A stretch of 64,000 bases of DNA. Origin: Actinostola sp. cb2023. Its lineage: Eukaryota; Cnidaria; Anthozoa; Actiniaria; Actinostolidae. Within the stretch, counting starts at the first letter, position 1. Every line of letters begins with the position of its first letter. A program made the position numbers and the translations under genes. Shown here piece after piece: positions 10,701 to 23,510 of this stretch. The stretch spans positions 87,926 to 151,925 of the forward strand of contig JAUJYZ010000124.1 of NCBI GenBank assembly GCA_033675265.1. Direction: 5' to 3'. A model generated the notes under the pieces. That model was not told where the DNA came from. It was given only the letters and a program-made list of their open reading frames with translations, and did not search any database.

Positions 10701-13240
10701 TTATTGCAGGAGCATCATAGACACTATACAAGGACCACAGATCAAGTAACTACCAATAGTGCTAAAGATTGTGTTAATGATGGTGTTACAGAACTTATTT
10801 CAGGAGCATCATAGACACTGTACACGGACCACAGATCAAGTATCTACCAATATTGATAAAGATTGCGTTAATAATGATGCTACAGAACAGGAGCATTCTA
10901 GGCACTATACAAGGACCACAGATCAAGTAACTACCAATAGTGCTAAATATTGCGTTAATGATGGTGTTACATAACTTATTTCAGGAGCATCATAGACACT
11001 TTACAAGGACCACAGATCAAGTATCTACCAATAGTGCTAAGGATTGCGTTTAATAATGATGTTACAGAACAGGAGCATCCTAGACACTATACAAGCACCA
11101 CAGATCAATTATCTACCAATACTGCTAAAGATTGCGTTAATGATGATGTTACAGAACTTATTGCAAGAGCATCATAGACACTACTATGCAAGGACCACAG
11201 ATGAAGTATCTACCGATAGTGCTGAAGATTGCGTTAATTATGATGTTACAGAACTTATTGCACAAGCATCATAGACACTATACAAGGACCACAGATCAAG
11301 TATCTACCAATAGTGCTAACGATTCTGTTAATGACGACGTTGCAGAACTTATTGCACTAGCGTCATAGACACTAATATACAAGGACCACAGATGAAGTAT
11401 CTACCGATTGTGCTAAAGATTCCGTTAACGATGATGTTACAGAACTTATTGCAGGAGCATCATAGACACTATACAAGGACCACAAATCAAGTAACTACCA
11501 ATAGTGCTAAAGATTGCGTTAATCATGGTGTTACAGAACTTTATTTCAGGAGCATCATAGACACTGTACAAGGACCACAGATCAAGTATCTACCAATATT
11601 GCTAAAGATTGCGTTAATAATGATGTTACAGAACAGGAGCATTCTAGACACTATACAAGGACCACAGATCAAGTAACTACCAATAGTGCTAAAGATTGCG
11701 TTAATGATGGTGTTACATAACTTATTTCAGGAGCATCATAGACACTTTACACGGACCACAGATCAAGTATCTACCAATAGTGCTAAGGATTGCGTTAATA
11801 ATGATGTTACAGAAACAGGAGCATCCTAGACACTATACAAGCACCGCAGATCAATTATCTACCAATACTGCTAAAGATTGCGTTAATGATGATGTTACAG
11901 AACTTATTGCAAGAGCATCATAGACACTACTATGCAAGGACCACAGATGAAGTATCTACCGATAGTGCTGAAGATTGCGTTAATTATGATGTTACAGAAC
12001 TTATTGCACAAGCATCATAGACACTATACAAGGACCACAGATCAAGTATCTACCAATAGTGCTAACGATTCTGTTAATGACGACGTTGCAGAACTTATTG
12101 CACTAGCGTCATAGACACTAATATACAAGGACCACAGATGAAGTATCTACCGATTGTGCTAAAGATTCCGTTAACGATGATGTTACAGAACTTATTGCAG
12201 GAGCATCATAGACACTATACAAGGACCACAGATCAAGTAACTACCAATAGTGCTAAAGATTGCATTAATCATGGTGTTACAGAACTTATTTCAGGAGCAT
12301 CATAGACACTGTACAAGGACCACAGATCAAGTATCTACCAATATTGCTAAAGATTGCGTTAATAATGATGTTACAGAACAGGAGCATTCTAGACACTATA
12401 CAAGGACCACAGATCAAGTAACTACCAATAGTGCTAAAGATTGCGTTAATGATGGTGTTACATAACTTATTTCAGGAGCATCATAGACACTTTACACGGA
12501 CCACAGATCAAGTATCTACCAATAGTGCTAAGGATTGCGTTAATAATGATGTTACAGAACAGGAGCATCCTAGACACTATACAAGCACCGCAGATCAATT
12601 ATCTACCAATACTGCTAAAGATTGCGTTAATGATGATGTTACAGAACTTATTGCAAGAGCATCATAGACACTACTATGCAAGGACCACAGATGAAGTATC
12701 TACCGATAGTGCTAAAGATTGCGTTAATTATGATGTTACAGAACTTATTGCACAAGCATCATAGACACTATACAAGGACCACAGATGAAGTATCTACCAA
12801 TAGTGCTAACGATTCTGTTAATGACGACGTTGCAGAACTTATTGTAGGAGCATCATATACACTATACAAGCACCACAGATGAAGTATCTACCGATAGTGC
12901 TAAAGATTGCGTCAATGATGATGTTACAGAACTTATTGCACAAGCATCATAGACACTATACAAGCACCACAGATCAAGTATCTACCAATAGTGCTAACGA
13001 TTCTGTTAATGATGACGTTGCAGAACTTATTGCAGGAGCATCATAGACACTATACAAGGACCACAGATGAAGTATCTACTAATAGTGCTATAGATACTAT
13101 TAATGATGATGTTACAGAGCTTGTAGCAGGAGCATCAGACACTATTCAAGGACCGCAGATGAATTATCTACCAATGGTGATAAAGATTAGACAAATGATG
13201 AAGTTACAGACCTTGTTGCATGTGCAACACTAAACAAGGA
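7790..13240. repeat. ~94-bp minisatellite array, 5.4 kb, with higher-order units
   Basis: The unit contains GACACTATACAAGGACCACA, GATCAAGTATCTACCAATAG, TGCTAAAGATTGCGTTAATG and ATGTTACAGAACTTATTGCA, then GGAGCATCATA. Full units are about 94 bp; shorter ones lack CTTATTG and neighbouring bases. There are roughly 58-60 units. From about 10970, an eight-unit block repeats at 745-746-bp offset (about 10970, 11716 and 12461), so the array has higher-order structure. Many ORFs of 60-117 codons run along it, but the period is not a multiple of three and they restart in shifting frames, so they are not genes. Confidence 0.95.
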
Positions 13241-15794
13241 CCATGAAGTTGGTAAAGCATGCTTCAGCTAATTCACAAGAGAAACATTTGGCTATCCATC
13301 TCTTTGATATGACATAAACATGAAAATATTACTTTTTAAAAGCTTTTATAGTATAAGCTATTTACTCAATTGCTGAAAAACCGGATGATAAGACTGTCAC
13401 ACAGCTATTGTAGGAAATAACCTGTGAGTTTAATGACAAACTTCAAAAGACATATATCAAAAGATCAGAATTTCTGTGGATGGTCCATATGGTTTCAAAC
13501 TGACCAAACAAAATGCACCAAGATGCGAGTGTTGAACATTTTGATGACAGTCTGGACTACTACAATACACATTTCTGGATTGAACACAATGAAATTTGTT
13601 TTCTAAAAAGATATATATTCACTCAAAAGCTCCTGGATCATTTCACCTTTCACACCGCTACAAATAATCTCTCTCTTTAGAATGAGGTATGTCTTCTCTG
13701 TGGTTGCTCAATAGTTTGACTTGTCATCAAGTGTTTGGTGGGTTTTGTTGGAGTATGTAATTTTGTCTCTGTGTAGAAGCTTTGTGTGTTTGGAGTTGTT
13801 GGTCTTAGCTTTTTCGGACTGCCATGGCTGTTTGATTGTTCATCTGGTAAAATGCTCATGACAACATCGTTCATAAATCATATTTATTTATTTATTGAAC
13901 ATATCATATTCTTTGGGATTACACAATGAGAAATGCAGTTACATTCAAGTTTCAAGATAAAAGGGCCTGATCAATAATATACACTGATGAAAGAGAGTTT
14001 CCTTTCTTTGTAAGCAATTTTTTCTTTCTTGGAAGTCAAGATAAGTTTCTTTCAATCAATCTAAATTCTAACCCAGTATTTTCTTGGCTTATCATTATTG
14101 GATGAAAGGAAAAAAATAGGGCAAAAAGTTTCATTCATCCTTTTTTTTGTAACCGATTAGAAAACTTTCAGTTTTGCTTTTTGAGAAAGCTATATTTTAA
14201 ACTTTAAAGCACAAGCGAAAAACCAACCACTTGGGAAAAATAAAATGTATCTATGGGCATAATTATCTCTGGGCAATTTAAAGTGGTTTGGATCATTTGT
14301 TGTTTTCTCACATATCTTTTTCACTTCAGCTGAAAGTATTTTTTGGAATTGATATTTCATACTACTGTTTGCCTGTGAAAGTATTTTTACTAGTCTTACA
14401 TATTGGATGCATTACTGGGTACTTAATATCATTCCAGTCATAAATATACATATGTACCTGTTCAATAAGTTCCATTTCTAATAATGAATACAACAACAAT
14501 ATTTTCCCAAATTTCGAACCTACATTTCCAGAAATGCCACTGTTTGGAACTTATTCTATGTCATTTTACAAGTCAAACCATCTGGCTACTAGTAGTCTAA
14601 AGTGTTTCAACATCTACACATGATCTTTTCATGATTTGTTCAAGCAAATATTATCTCATTTCTCAGGCTATGATTACCATTATATGGTCTGGATAATAAA
14701 GTACCCATACAATCTGTTTTCCAAACTCTTATCACTTCAGATATCTTCACTATCTTTTCCTTATTCTAAAACATCCTGGGAAGTCAACCAGCTTTCTTAG
14801 CACAAACTTATCCACAGACTTGTCCCATAGGAGAACTTTGAATGTCTTCATGATTGTTATTGCAACTTGTAACTTGTTGTGAATTTGTAATATATACAGC
14901 TTATTTGACATTTTAGTGTGTAGTACGGCTGGATATTTTTACGAGTCTGCAGTATTTTGTCGAGCCCGTACGGCGAGACAAAATACAAAGACAAGTAAAA
15001 ATGTCCAGCCTTACTACTCACTAAAATGTTGAATAAGTTATTTATTATCCAACCCTTTTGTGATGCGAAAAATACACTCCTCCTGAGGGATATTTATATA
15101 AAAGTGCGCGCGCGAAATAGACGAGTATAAAAAATATCGCTGGATATTTTTACTTGCTCCAGTCCTACTATGTATAGTTGGATAATAAATGAAATATATG
15201 CAGCAAGCAAAAAGCATTTAAGTTAATATATCTTCAAAGTGAATATTGGTGATACATTTTTTTCTTGTAAACTGTTTCAATACTGAAATCATTGTGAAAG
15301 GGAACTGATTTTCTAAAGCAGATATTTCATCCAGGGACATTATGGACACTGATCCATGTAATTTGATGATCACTGTAAACTTAAAAGTTAATATCTTTAA
15401 GATGATAAAGAAATAACAGATAATTGATTTAATATCAAGCATTTATAATTAATATAAATTATTAATGAATATAATATTAAATAGCTCTTTACGCGGATTG
15501 CAAGAATACCATAAATATAATACTAAAAGTATAACCATCATTGCAGATAATAACACACTACTCAGGCTCAATACTTTGCTATTGTCTTCGATATTATCTT
15601 ATGTTATTATTTTAGATTCAAATAATTCAAAAAATAATTTCACAGTATAAATGAAACAATATTTTAATACTATACATAAATACAGTTCTTTAACTTAATT
15701 AAGACTGTTACAATGCTATATAGTTGTGATATCCATGTGGTGCACATTTTAAGGTCATATATTTGCATAATTGTAACTCATATTTCAGGTGTTC
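13241..15794. other. 2.5-kb AT-rich spacer, one palindrome, no gene recognised
   Basis: A few short ORFs are present (13677-13874 minus, 15218-15442 minus) without recognisable motifs. At 14900-15037 an inverted repeat with ~60-bp arms folds around a short loop; its core pairs are ACATTTTAGTG / CACTAAAATGT and TATTTTGTC / GACAAAATA. It is probably a MITE. Nothing else is supported. Confidence 0.45.
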
Positions 15795-16425
15795 TCATGT
15801 CTGTCTCTGTCCTGGTTGTTGTCTGGTCTAATGTCATCATAGTCGTTGTCTGTTGTAGTAGTCAGTAATCATTTTAATTCACTATGTCTATACTGTGTCA
15901 TTGTAAATATTGTTTCTGGTTCTCGTGTGTAACCTTGTGTGTCCTGGTTGTTGTCTGGTCTAATGTCAGCATAGTCATTGTCTCTGTTGTACTAGTCAGT
16001 AATCATTATAATTCATTATGGTCTTTGAGGTTAGCCTAAGTGGTGACAAATGACATGTTCTGTGAGTATTGAATACACAATATTGTACACTAAGACAATC
16101 GTTTTAGAAATAGCTGTATACACAACTTATCAAATTCTTGAATAATTAATGAGGGAAATACAATAGAAATCATAAGCGTAGCAGACATTTGTAAATCGGA
16201 TACAGAATTGTCCTCATTTGCATTCAACTTTAACTTGGATTTTCTCAGCCAAACTGTTTTCCTATCATCCAAATTACAGTAAAACATCAACTTATACATC
16301 GTTGGATTTGATAAGTCAGATACAATATTTGCGTCCGATCTGTATGGGATTTACAAACTCTCGCCTACAGCTCGAGTTTGTAAATCCCATACAGATCGGC
16401 CGTTCATATTGTATCTATTACATAA
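15795..16425 (-). repeat. Right arm of the ~10-kb inverted repeat
   Basis: Reverse-complement counterpart of 6432-7280. Its outer end has a clean hairpin: CGATCTGTATGGGATTTACA at 16340 pairs with TGTAAATCCCATACAGATCG at 16380. The two arms enclose the 94-bp array. I see no terminal target duplication and no transposase between them, so whether this is a foldback-type element or a segmental inverted duplication is open. Confidence 0.8.
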
Positions 16426-16658
16426 TATTTAGGATGCTTAATTTAATTGAGGGATCATGAGATTAACTGTATTATGGATTATCAAGTTTGATTCCAGTCT
16501 ACAATAAACTCTTGATTATTCCCAAAAGAGGGTTTCTGCCAGAGGAAGGGAGAGTGGAGGAAGGATGTAAAGCGAGGGGGAAATAAGCACAAATATTTGG
16601 GGTTGTTCAGATGCATATCCAAGTAACCCCTTGATCATTTGAGAACCAACAATCATTT

Positions 16659-16677
16659 AACAAATAGAAAACGTTTC

Positions 16678-16708
<31 letters not shown>

Positions 16709-16801
16709 GGAAGTTTGGGAGAAGTCGAGAGCTATTGTGTAAAACCGAGCCGTTAGGCGAGGTTTTACACAGAGCTCGAGACTTCTCCCAAACTTTCCCG
16801 A

Positions 16802-16844
<43 letters not shown>

Positions 16845-16848
16845 TGTT
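16659..16848. repeat. 190-bp near-perfect palindrome
   Basis: Left arm AACAAATAGAAAACGTTT, GTGTTTACATAGCCTGATAT and TTTGGGAGAAGTC is mirrored on the right (ATATCAGGCTATGTAAACAC, AAAACGTTTTCTATTTGTT), centred near 16753. A related segment, ATGTTTACATAGCCTCATAT, occurs near 17835, so this may be one end of a larger decayed element extending to about 17925. Confidence 0.8.
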
Positions 16849-19348
16849 TTATAAAATAACTACAAGGATTTCTTTCGTAAAACTCCTTTATTTACGCGAG
16901 ATTTTAGTGATCAAAATTTCAATTCTCCTGAAAAGCGTCAGAAATCGCCCATCATCCAATCAAATCTCATGAAAGAAATCAAAATGGCAAAGTGACTCGA
17001 CAACTTTTATCTGTGCAGTTTACTGTTTTGACACGAAAAACGATTTGAAGAATGCTATTTTCTGTCAGAAAATTACAGAAGAATGCTTGTTACACTTTGT
17101 TTTTGTATCCTGTGAACACGAAACACGAAAAAAAGTGAGAAAAGCTGAGCCGAATCATGATCAATGACGAAGAGTCGTCAAACTTTCTGAAATATTTGAC
17201 ATCTTGATGAATGGAGCACGAAGTCAGGTAGCCAAATATCTACAGTTTTTGTCGTATTTTTGAATCTTTTCGTCGCTTTTCTCGACAAGAATGTGTAAAC
17301 GATGGACGTTTCTGAGACATTTGAAGATGTTTTTTCTCTTTGACATATTTTACTAGAGATATGAATGTTCTGGCGAACCCGCCGTGTAGCTACAAGAATC
17401 GCTCTGTTTTTACTCTTTTGTGAGTATAAATACGGCTATCTTTTCTTGATATTTTCAGTCGTACACTTGAGAAAATATAAGACTTATGTGTAGCTAAGTA
17501 TAACTTACAAAATGGTTAGTATGTGATTGAGAAAACTGAGCCGTTATATTTATAGTTTTCTTCGTTATTGTGGACAGAAATAAGTCGAGTTTCTTGCCGG
17601 CCGAGTTTGAATGAACTTGAAGCTCGATTCTTGCAAAATTTATTTTCGGTTTAAAATCATCAAAATCACATCTAGATAGAACTTGAACTTAACTAAACAA
17701 GAAAAACTGTAATTCTATGGCTTTTGTTTAGTAAATAAAACATGTTTGACAACAGAAAAAAATACATTTGTGGTCAGTTATTTTTACAATCAAATCCACT
17801 GCATCGCTTCAAGGTTGTTCAAGGTCATGAACCATGTTTACATAGCCTCATATCAACATAGTAATTAACCAATCAGAGCGTGCGTTATATCTAAATTATT
17901 TTATAAAGATATTTATAAAACCTTCTTTGTTTATTTCCAACATTTCCAACATCTCTGTAGTAACCAGTGATTTCCACTTTTGACCAGTCACTAATGACAG
18001 CTCTGTTAACCAATGTTTCTTCTTTTTTTATTGCTATATTTCCTAATCTAACTAAAGTGTAGCCAGGAATTCGTTTACTGTACTGTAAGCAGATAACGTT
18101 GATGAATGTGCTTTGTGTCTGTGTGAAGGTGATGAGTTGTTCAAATATTCTGATGAACTTTAGGGTGTGAATATTTATAGAACTTTGTAGAGTTTAGATA
18201 TGCTTATAATCACAGTTAGGATTTTTGTGGCTACTGCGCTTGCGCAGCTAGCCACTATGTGCCATCGTCTGAGTTTTCCAAAAATAAATAAGTAGGTAAC
18301 AATAGATAAATTTCGGAACCAATCACCACCCGAGTAAAGAAATCTCCCCATCACTTCGTATTACCGAGAGCGAGCCGAGAGCGGCGTACATGCTCAACCG
18401 ATTGCTTCCTCATGATTGTCTGCATCGAGTTTCATCGAGTTGATTAGTTTCAGAAAATTCACCAATATTATTGCTGCGAGCGTAGCGAGCAGCGAAACTA
18501 TTCGTGACGGAGTTCCTGTGTCATGTGTGGTCGTGTGGGATCTGGGCACTTATGTGGATGCAACGAGAGTCTCGACAAGATTTCACGGAGTTTGTGGGTT
18601 TGTTTGTGGAGATGATTTTTGTGAGCCACGGTACTTTTGATCAGCACACTCACAACACGTTCAATCGCTTTATACTGGTTGGAGTATCGGAAAGTGTTCT
18701 TTTTCCACAAATCTATTATGTCAAATGCAACTTTATTCATTGCTGGAAGCATTCATCAAGGTCACGAACAATTTAGTGACATTTCAAGGGGAAGACAATG
18801 TTCTTTTATGAGTTTTTCAGCGCTGTTATGTGCTCAGTCACGTCCAGTTCCACAATGAAGTACTTCTACAGTCGATCAGAGTTGACCGAAGGAGACAGCA
18901 TGTACTTGAATGCTTTTGAAAGACACAGTATCCCAGATACAGAGACGCTGTCGCTGACCTATCTACCTGATCGAGCTCGTTGGTCTTCGTCAAACCAATC
19001 CGGGACATGGAGGCAACTACTGAATCAAATTTAATATACGATCCATCCTGGTGTACTTTTATCTTCTACAAGTGTGCTATGAGGCTTCGACATCTTTCCT
19101 GATATCTGGCCAGTAACATTGTATATAATATGCACCAAACACAATTCTCTATTTCATTGAATCCATATTTGTATTAATTACTGCATATCAGTAGATTACA
19201 AACTATTAAAAGCGTGCAACATAAATAGTGCAAAGTATTGCATGCTTTTAGTGCTGGTACATGTATAGACATGTACCTGTAGCTGTCTGTCTATGACCAG
19301 ATTATTATAGTGTTAGCATTTGTATTTTAAAAGCAACACCAAACTCAG
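16849..19348. other. Unassigned region
   Basis: No gene is recognised. A 29-bp palindrome (GTGGCTA...TAGCCAC) lies at 18227-18255. ORFs of 60-90 codons between 18416 and 19034 overlap on both strands without motifs. An exon of an unknown gene cannot be excluded. Confidence 0.35.
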
Positions 19349-19487
19349 GTGGGAATGAGAATTAATAGAGACATGGAATGGAACAATGTGACCGGGACGG
19401 GAATGAGAATCAATGGAGATGTGGGATGGGAACAATGGAGATGTGGGGTGGGAATGAGAATCAGTAGAGATATGGGAGGGAAATAGG
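19349..19487. repeat. Short minisatellite, about three units of 45-50 bp
   Basis: GGGAATGAGAATCAATGGAG and variants recur three times, with GATGTGGGATGG and ACATGGAATGG between. The minus-strand histidine/serine-rich ORFs here are by-products of the repeat. Confidence 0.7.
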
Positions 19488-20897
19488 TTTTTAGTGGGCA
19501 CATGTATGCATTGAAAGCTACATGTACGGCAGTGCACAACTCGCAGCACTACACTTTCTACCAGAAAAGACTAGTTTATCACAGCTTTCATTCTGTCTTT
19601 CTAAACAGTCAGATGAAAGGTTCTGTAAGTGTTATTCAACTTTTAGGCCAATGTTTACGCCGAGATTCGCAACTACTCCAACCTGAACTGACAAGACAGC
19701 GGACAGGTTAGAAGCTAAATGTTTATTTGGCCTCGTGTGTACTGTAATGAGTCAAAACGGTTATGCCTCGAGCGTTCAGTGATGATTTGCGGATGAGAAA
19801 CGTACTGCTTTATTGCTTAAACCATTCCAAAGAAGAAAATCGCAGTTCGTCTTGGAATGTCATCAAAATCCGTGTTAAGATTCGCCAGACGATATAACGA
19901 AGCGGGAAATGTGCATGCTGACAATCAAGGGATACCAGCCGGTTCATATGCTCTTTCACAACAAGACCGAGCCGTTCTCTTACAAGAAATGCTAAAGCAC
20001 CCAGAAAGAACTCTTGGTGAGCTCTGTGAGCACATTAGTAGAGTATGCGGTACTATGGTTGCAGTTCCCACCTTGCGCGACTATTTCAGCAGAAATGGCA
20101 TCACACATAAAATGGTAAGTGTGGTACGCGTGTTTATAGAGTAATTATTAATCCGTGAAAAATGTTATCACATAGATTGTCCAAAATCCGTGAAATATTA
20201 AATTTAAAAAGCACAGAATTATTCTAAAAATTCACTTTTGGTATTAAATTACAGCTCAGAAGAACTCCTTCTCAAAGATGCGAAGACGACCGAGTTGATT
20301 ATTGGTCTGTAGTCTCTCTCCTTAATCCAGCAATGCTTGTATTTCTTGAGTGGATTTGTAAGTATAATGCCAGTCATCATCCGAGTAACAATACCATTCA
20401 TTTTTCACAATAAGACTATTAAACGTAATGAAAAATTAAATTAAAATAATTGTAGGAATTAAATACCTTTGCACTTTAGGCCAGTAGGCCTGGGGAGAGG
20501 AGCAACTATGAATATCGATCGAGTGTTTCTATACTTCCAGGATAAACGAATTTCGAGACTCTTTGGTTACAGCTTTCGAGGCTGTCAAGCTCAAAGCCAA
20601 AGATGCATTCCTATCATATGGTCAGAAGGCTGATGGAATTGAACATTTGTCGAGGGACTACCAATGAAGAGGGATTCCTGGCATTTGTGAATTGAGAAGC
20701 TTCTCCCTAATCTACAGCGGTTTGATGGAATTAATCTGCGCTCTGTGGTTGTAACGGGCAATACTTTTATTATGAGTTCACATCCGCAGTATTTTATTGC
20801 ATCACATAATTTACAACAAGGACTTTTTTATCCTACAGATAATGCTGCAATTCACCGCTGTCGTCGTGTTGTTCAAGCTATACATACTAGTGGTGCT

Positions 20898-21102
20898 TGT
20901 TCGGTAGACGATTTGAAACTGGTGTTTATTCCCGATTTAATACACAATGAACTATATAAAATGGCCCACGAGGCCCGAACCGACCTAAACTTCTCACGGT
21001 AAACTACTCGACTAAATCTACAAGGCTTCACGCCAATAAACCGGTTTGGCCGGTTTACACAGGAATCCCAAGCTAATACATACATGTATAGTCTCCTAAA
21101 CA
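20898..21102 (-). repeat. 3' LTR of BEL A
   Basis: 205 bp, TGTTCGGTAG...CTCCTAAACA on the plus strand. It matches 27523-27726 except for one substitution (ACAATGAAC/ACAACGAAC) and one extra G (AAACCGGTTT/AAACCGTTT). A purine-rich tract, as read on the minus strand, lies just inside it at 21103-21116. Confidence 0.93.
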
Positions 21103-21177
21103 TTCCCCCTCCCCTCACTGGGGTCTGGGAATCACAGTGTGTATTATATATAACAATGTTCGAATAGAGTTCATATA

Positions 21178-21466
21178 CAGCTATTTCAAAAAAGGTTGGT
21201 GCCAGTTTTGTTGCATCTTGCATCTTGCATACCAAGCCCGAAATGTATTGTGGATCATATGTAAATAATGTCAGCATGCACATACAGAAGAAAATATGCC
21301 GGCTTCACATTGCGAAGATAAAATTTGGGAAAATTCCCACAGTCCATATTGTTGTAACCTTTCGCTGACTCCATTCACATCGCCCATAGTGCATTTCCGG
21401 CTTGGTATGCAACATGCAACATGCAAGATGCAACAAAACCTTCACCAACCTTTTTTGAAATAGCTG
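21178..21466. mobile_element. 289-bp MITE with TA duplication in the BEL A 3' UTR
   Basis: Termini CAGCTATTTCAAAAAAGGTT and its inverse CCTTTTTTGAAATAGCTG are followed inward by a second match around TTTTGTTGCATCTTGCAT. TA lies on both sides (21176-21177, 21467-21468), consistent with Tc1/mariner-type mobilisation. It sits between the DUF5641 stop and the 3' LTR, so it arrived after BEL A. Confidence 0.8.
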
Positions 21467-21521
21467 TAACTTTGCATAACAGTGTTCATGTTCAGTTCAT
21501 TGTTCAATGAGTTCAACAACT

Positions 21522-21962
21522 TCAAGCGTTAAGAAGTGGGACCAATTTGTGAATAGGTCGTACAAATGTCTTCTGTCCACATTGAACTTTAGCCACTCTG
21601 ATGTGTCCATCCTTTCCTGGGTACGTTGCCACAATTCGTCCCATTGGCCATTTTCCTCGAGGTAGATCTTTGTCTAAGACAAGAACAACATCTTCTTCTT
21701 TTAAATCTTTTACCACCTCATTCCACTTAGGACGAGTATTCAACGTAGGAATGTATTCTCTCAACCACCTGCGCCAGATGCGTGATATTAGTGACTGAAC
21801 TTTGCGCCATCTCTTGCGCAGATTTGCAGCTTCGTCGTCAACCTCTGGGGCGAACTGTCCTCCAATCTGTCCATGAAGGAAGTGGTTCGGTGTAAGCGGG
21901 ACATCATCTGCTGGATGCGTCGATTGATACATGAGTGGTCGTGAATTAAGAAGACTCGACAC
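21522..21962 (-). pseudogene. BEL A pol: C-terminal DUF5641 domain
   Basis: 146 codons with the diagnostic tail of BEL polyproteins: LNSRPL, PLTPNHFLHG, RRWLREYIP, GDI-like block KEEDVVLVLDKDLPRGKWPMGRI and the VRPIHKLVPL end. The domain follows the integrase core and is of unknown function. It is out of frame with the integrase part upstream, near 21950. Confidence 0.85.
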
Positions 21963-22950
21963 CTGAGCAAATAGTGATTAGCTCTTCATCATTACCATTG
22001 CTGTTGCCAATCTCTGCGTAGATTGCTTTCTTAGCAGCCTTTACCATGATTTCATGAATTCCTCCGAAATGTGGAGTTCCTGGTGGGTTGAACTTCCAGT
22101 TGATACCCTTGTTTACGGTGACTTGCTGTACTTTATCTTTGTCGAGTTGGTTGACAAGCTGCTTGAGTTCGTTGACAGCGCCCACAAAGTTAGTCCCATT
22201 GTCACTCACCATCTCCTTTGGGACTCCTCGACGACTTGTGAACCTTGTTAGTGCGTTCAAGAAGCTATCAGTGTCAAGACCCCATGCTACTTCCAGATGC
22301 ACAGCGCGTGTGGCCAGACATGCAAACAAGCACAACCAACGCTTTTGTCATTGTCTACCACGTCCTTGAACTGTAGTGAAGGGGCCTGCATAATCTACTC
22401 CTGTTTGATCAAAGGCACGATAGGTGAAACGAAGACGTACTTGCGGAAGAGGTCCCATGACTTGGGTGGCAACTTTGTTCTTTCTTTTCTTGCACTCGTT
22501 GCATTCAGCTTCCCACTCTCTAATCTCTTCACGAGCAGCGACAATCCAAAATCTTCCACTGATCTGCGACAGCACGAAGTTTGTCCCAGCACTATGATTT
22601 GCAAGATCATGATAATACTTTACTATAAGCTTGGTTACCCAATGTCACCTGGGTAATATGATTGGAAATCTGACGTCATATGGGAGACATTCAGCAAACC
22701 TCAGTCATCCATCACAACGAAGAATGGCTTGTGAATCCAAACGTGGTGTTAGCTTGATCAGCGAGCTCTTCTTTGGGAGTGGCTTTCCTTTTGTCAAAGC
22801 AGTATATTCAGTGTGGAAGGCTTCACACTGTGCTAGACGAATTATATCCTCTTCTGCATCGTTGATCTCATCTGGGAGGAGTTCCTTACCAACTATCCTC
22901 TTGTCTTTTGTACTCATGTTATGTAGTACTCTTCTTACTCGTGCTTGCAC
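21946..22950 (-). pseudogene. BEL A pol: integrase region
   Basis: Reading frames 22705-22950, 22348-22575 and 21946-22335 together cover the pre-integrase stretch, part of the zinc-binding module (C-x2-C in ECNECKKRK), the first catalytic Asp in GVDYAGPF, the second in SDNGTNF and the Glu in GGIHEIM. In-frame stops follow ILRCDG and LPR, and another break lies near 22340. A complete integrase would insert retroelement cDNA at 4-6-bp staggered sites; this copy cannot encode one. Confidence 0.85.
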
Positions 22951-23510
22951 ATGAACAAGGCGGGTCCAACTGGAGACATGTGTATAGGTTCAAGCCTCCA
23001 CTCATCAACGTTTTCTGTCTCCAATTGTGGTGTAGGTTGACACATGAAAGACGTCATGTGTTTGGACTCTTTTTCCTTTGATGATTTAACTTCCGGCATT
23101 TCACTGGGGCGGTTTTCCATTTGCATTCTTGGCCACCTAGCCTTTTCTTCCAATAGGCAAGTTGGGCCATTCCACCACAAAGAACTCTCTGCCAACTCTA
23201 ACATTGTTGCTCCACGAGAACATATATCAGCTGGGTTCTGATCAGTCGGCACATGCTGCCATTGTGACGGCTCTGTAGCTAGCTGTATCTGGCCAATGCG
23301 GTTAGCGACGAATGGTCTGAAGTCTCGGCCTCTACCTCTTATCCACCATAATACATCAGTGCTATCAGAATAAAAGGCTACCTGCTGCATGGGCGTTTCA
23401 AGTATGCCCACTATCCTTTGTGCTAGTTGTAGACCGAGCACTGCTGCCATGAGCTCCAATCGGGGCACTAATAGGTTGCAACGGAGAGACGTTAGTTTTC
23501 GATGCAATCA
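22935..23510 (-). pseudogene. BEL A pol: RNase H region
   Basis: Shows the conserved VPRLELMAAVLGL entry, FYSDSTDVLWWI with the catalytic Asp, the FVANRIGQIQ block and the PTDQNPADICSRG signature. Separate frame from the RT part upstream, with a break near 23490. Confidence 0.85.

Noticed and set aside
8335..13233. ORFs of 60-117 codons (MLKIALMM..., HRHYTRTTDQ...) as a gene family
   Set aside because: They are products of the ~94-bp repeat, whose period is not a multiple of three; starts and stops recur mechanically in shifting frames.
4375..13240. Tandem arrays as CRISPR-like arrays
   Set aside because: Units repeat end to end without unique spacers, other features are animal-type, and no cas-like genes exist.
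13677..19034. Short ORFs in the 13.2-19 kb spacer as host exons
   Set aside because: No domain, splice pattern or phase continuity could be found; they match chance expectation.
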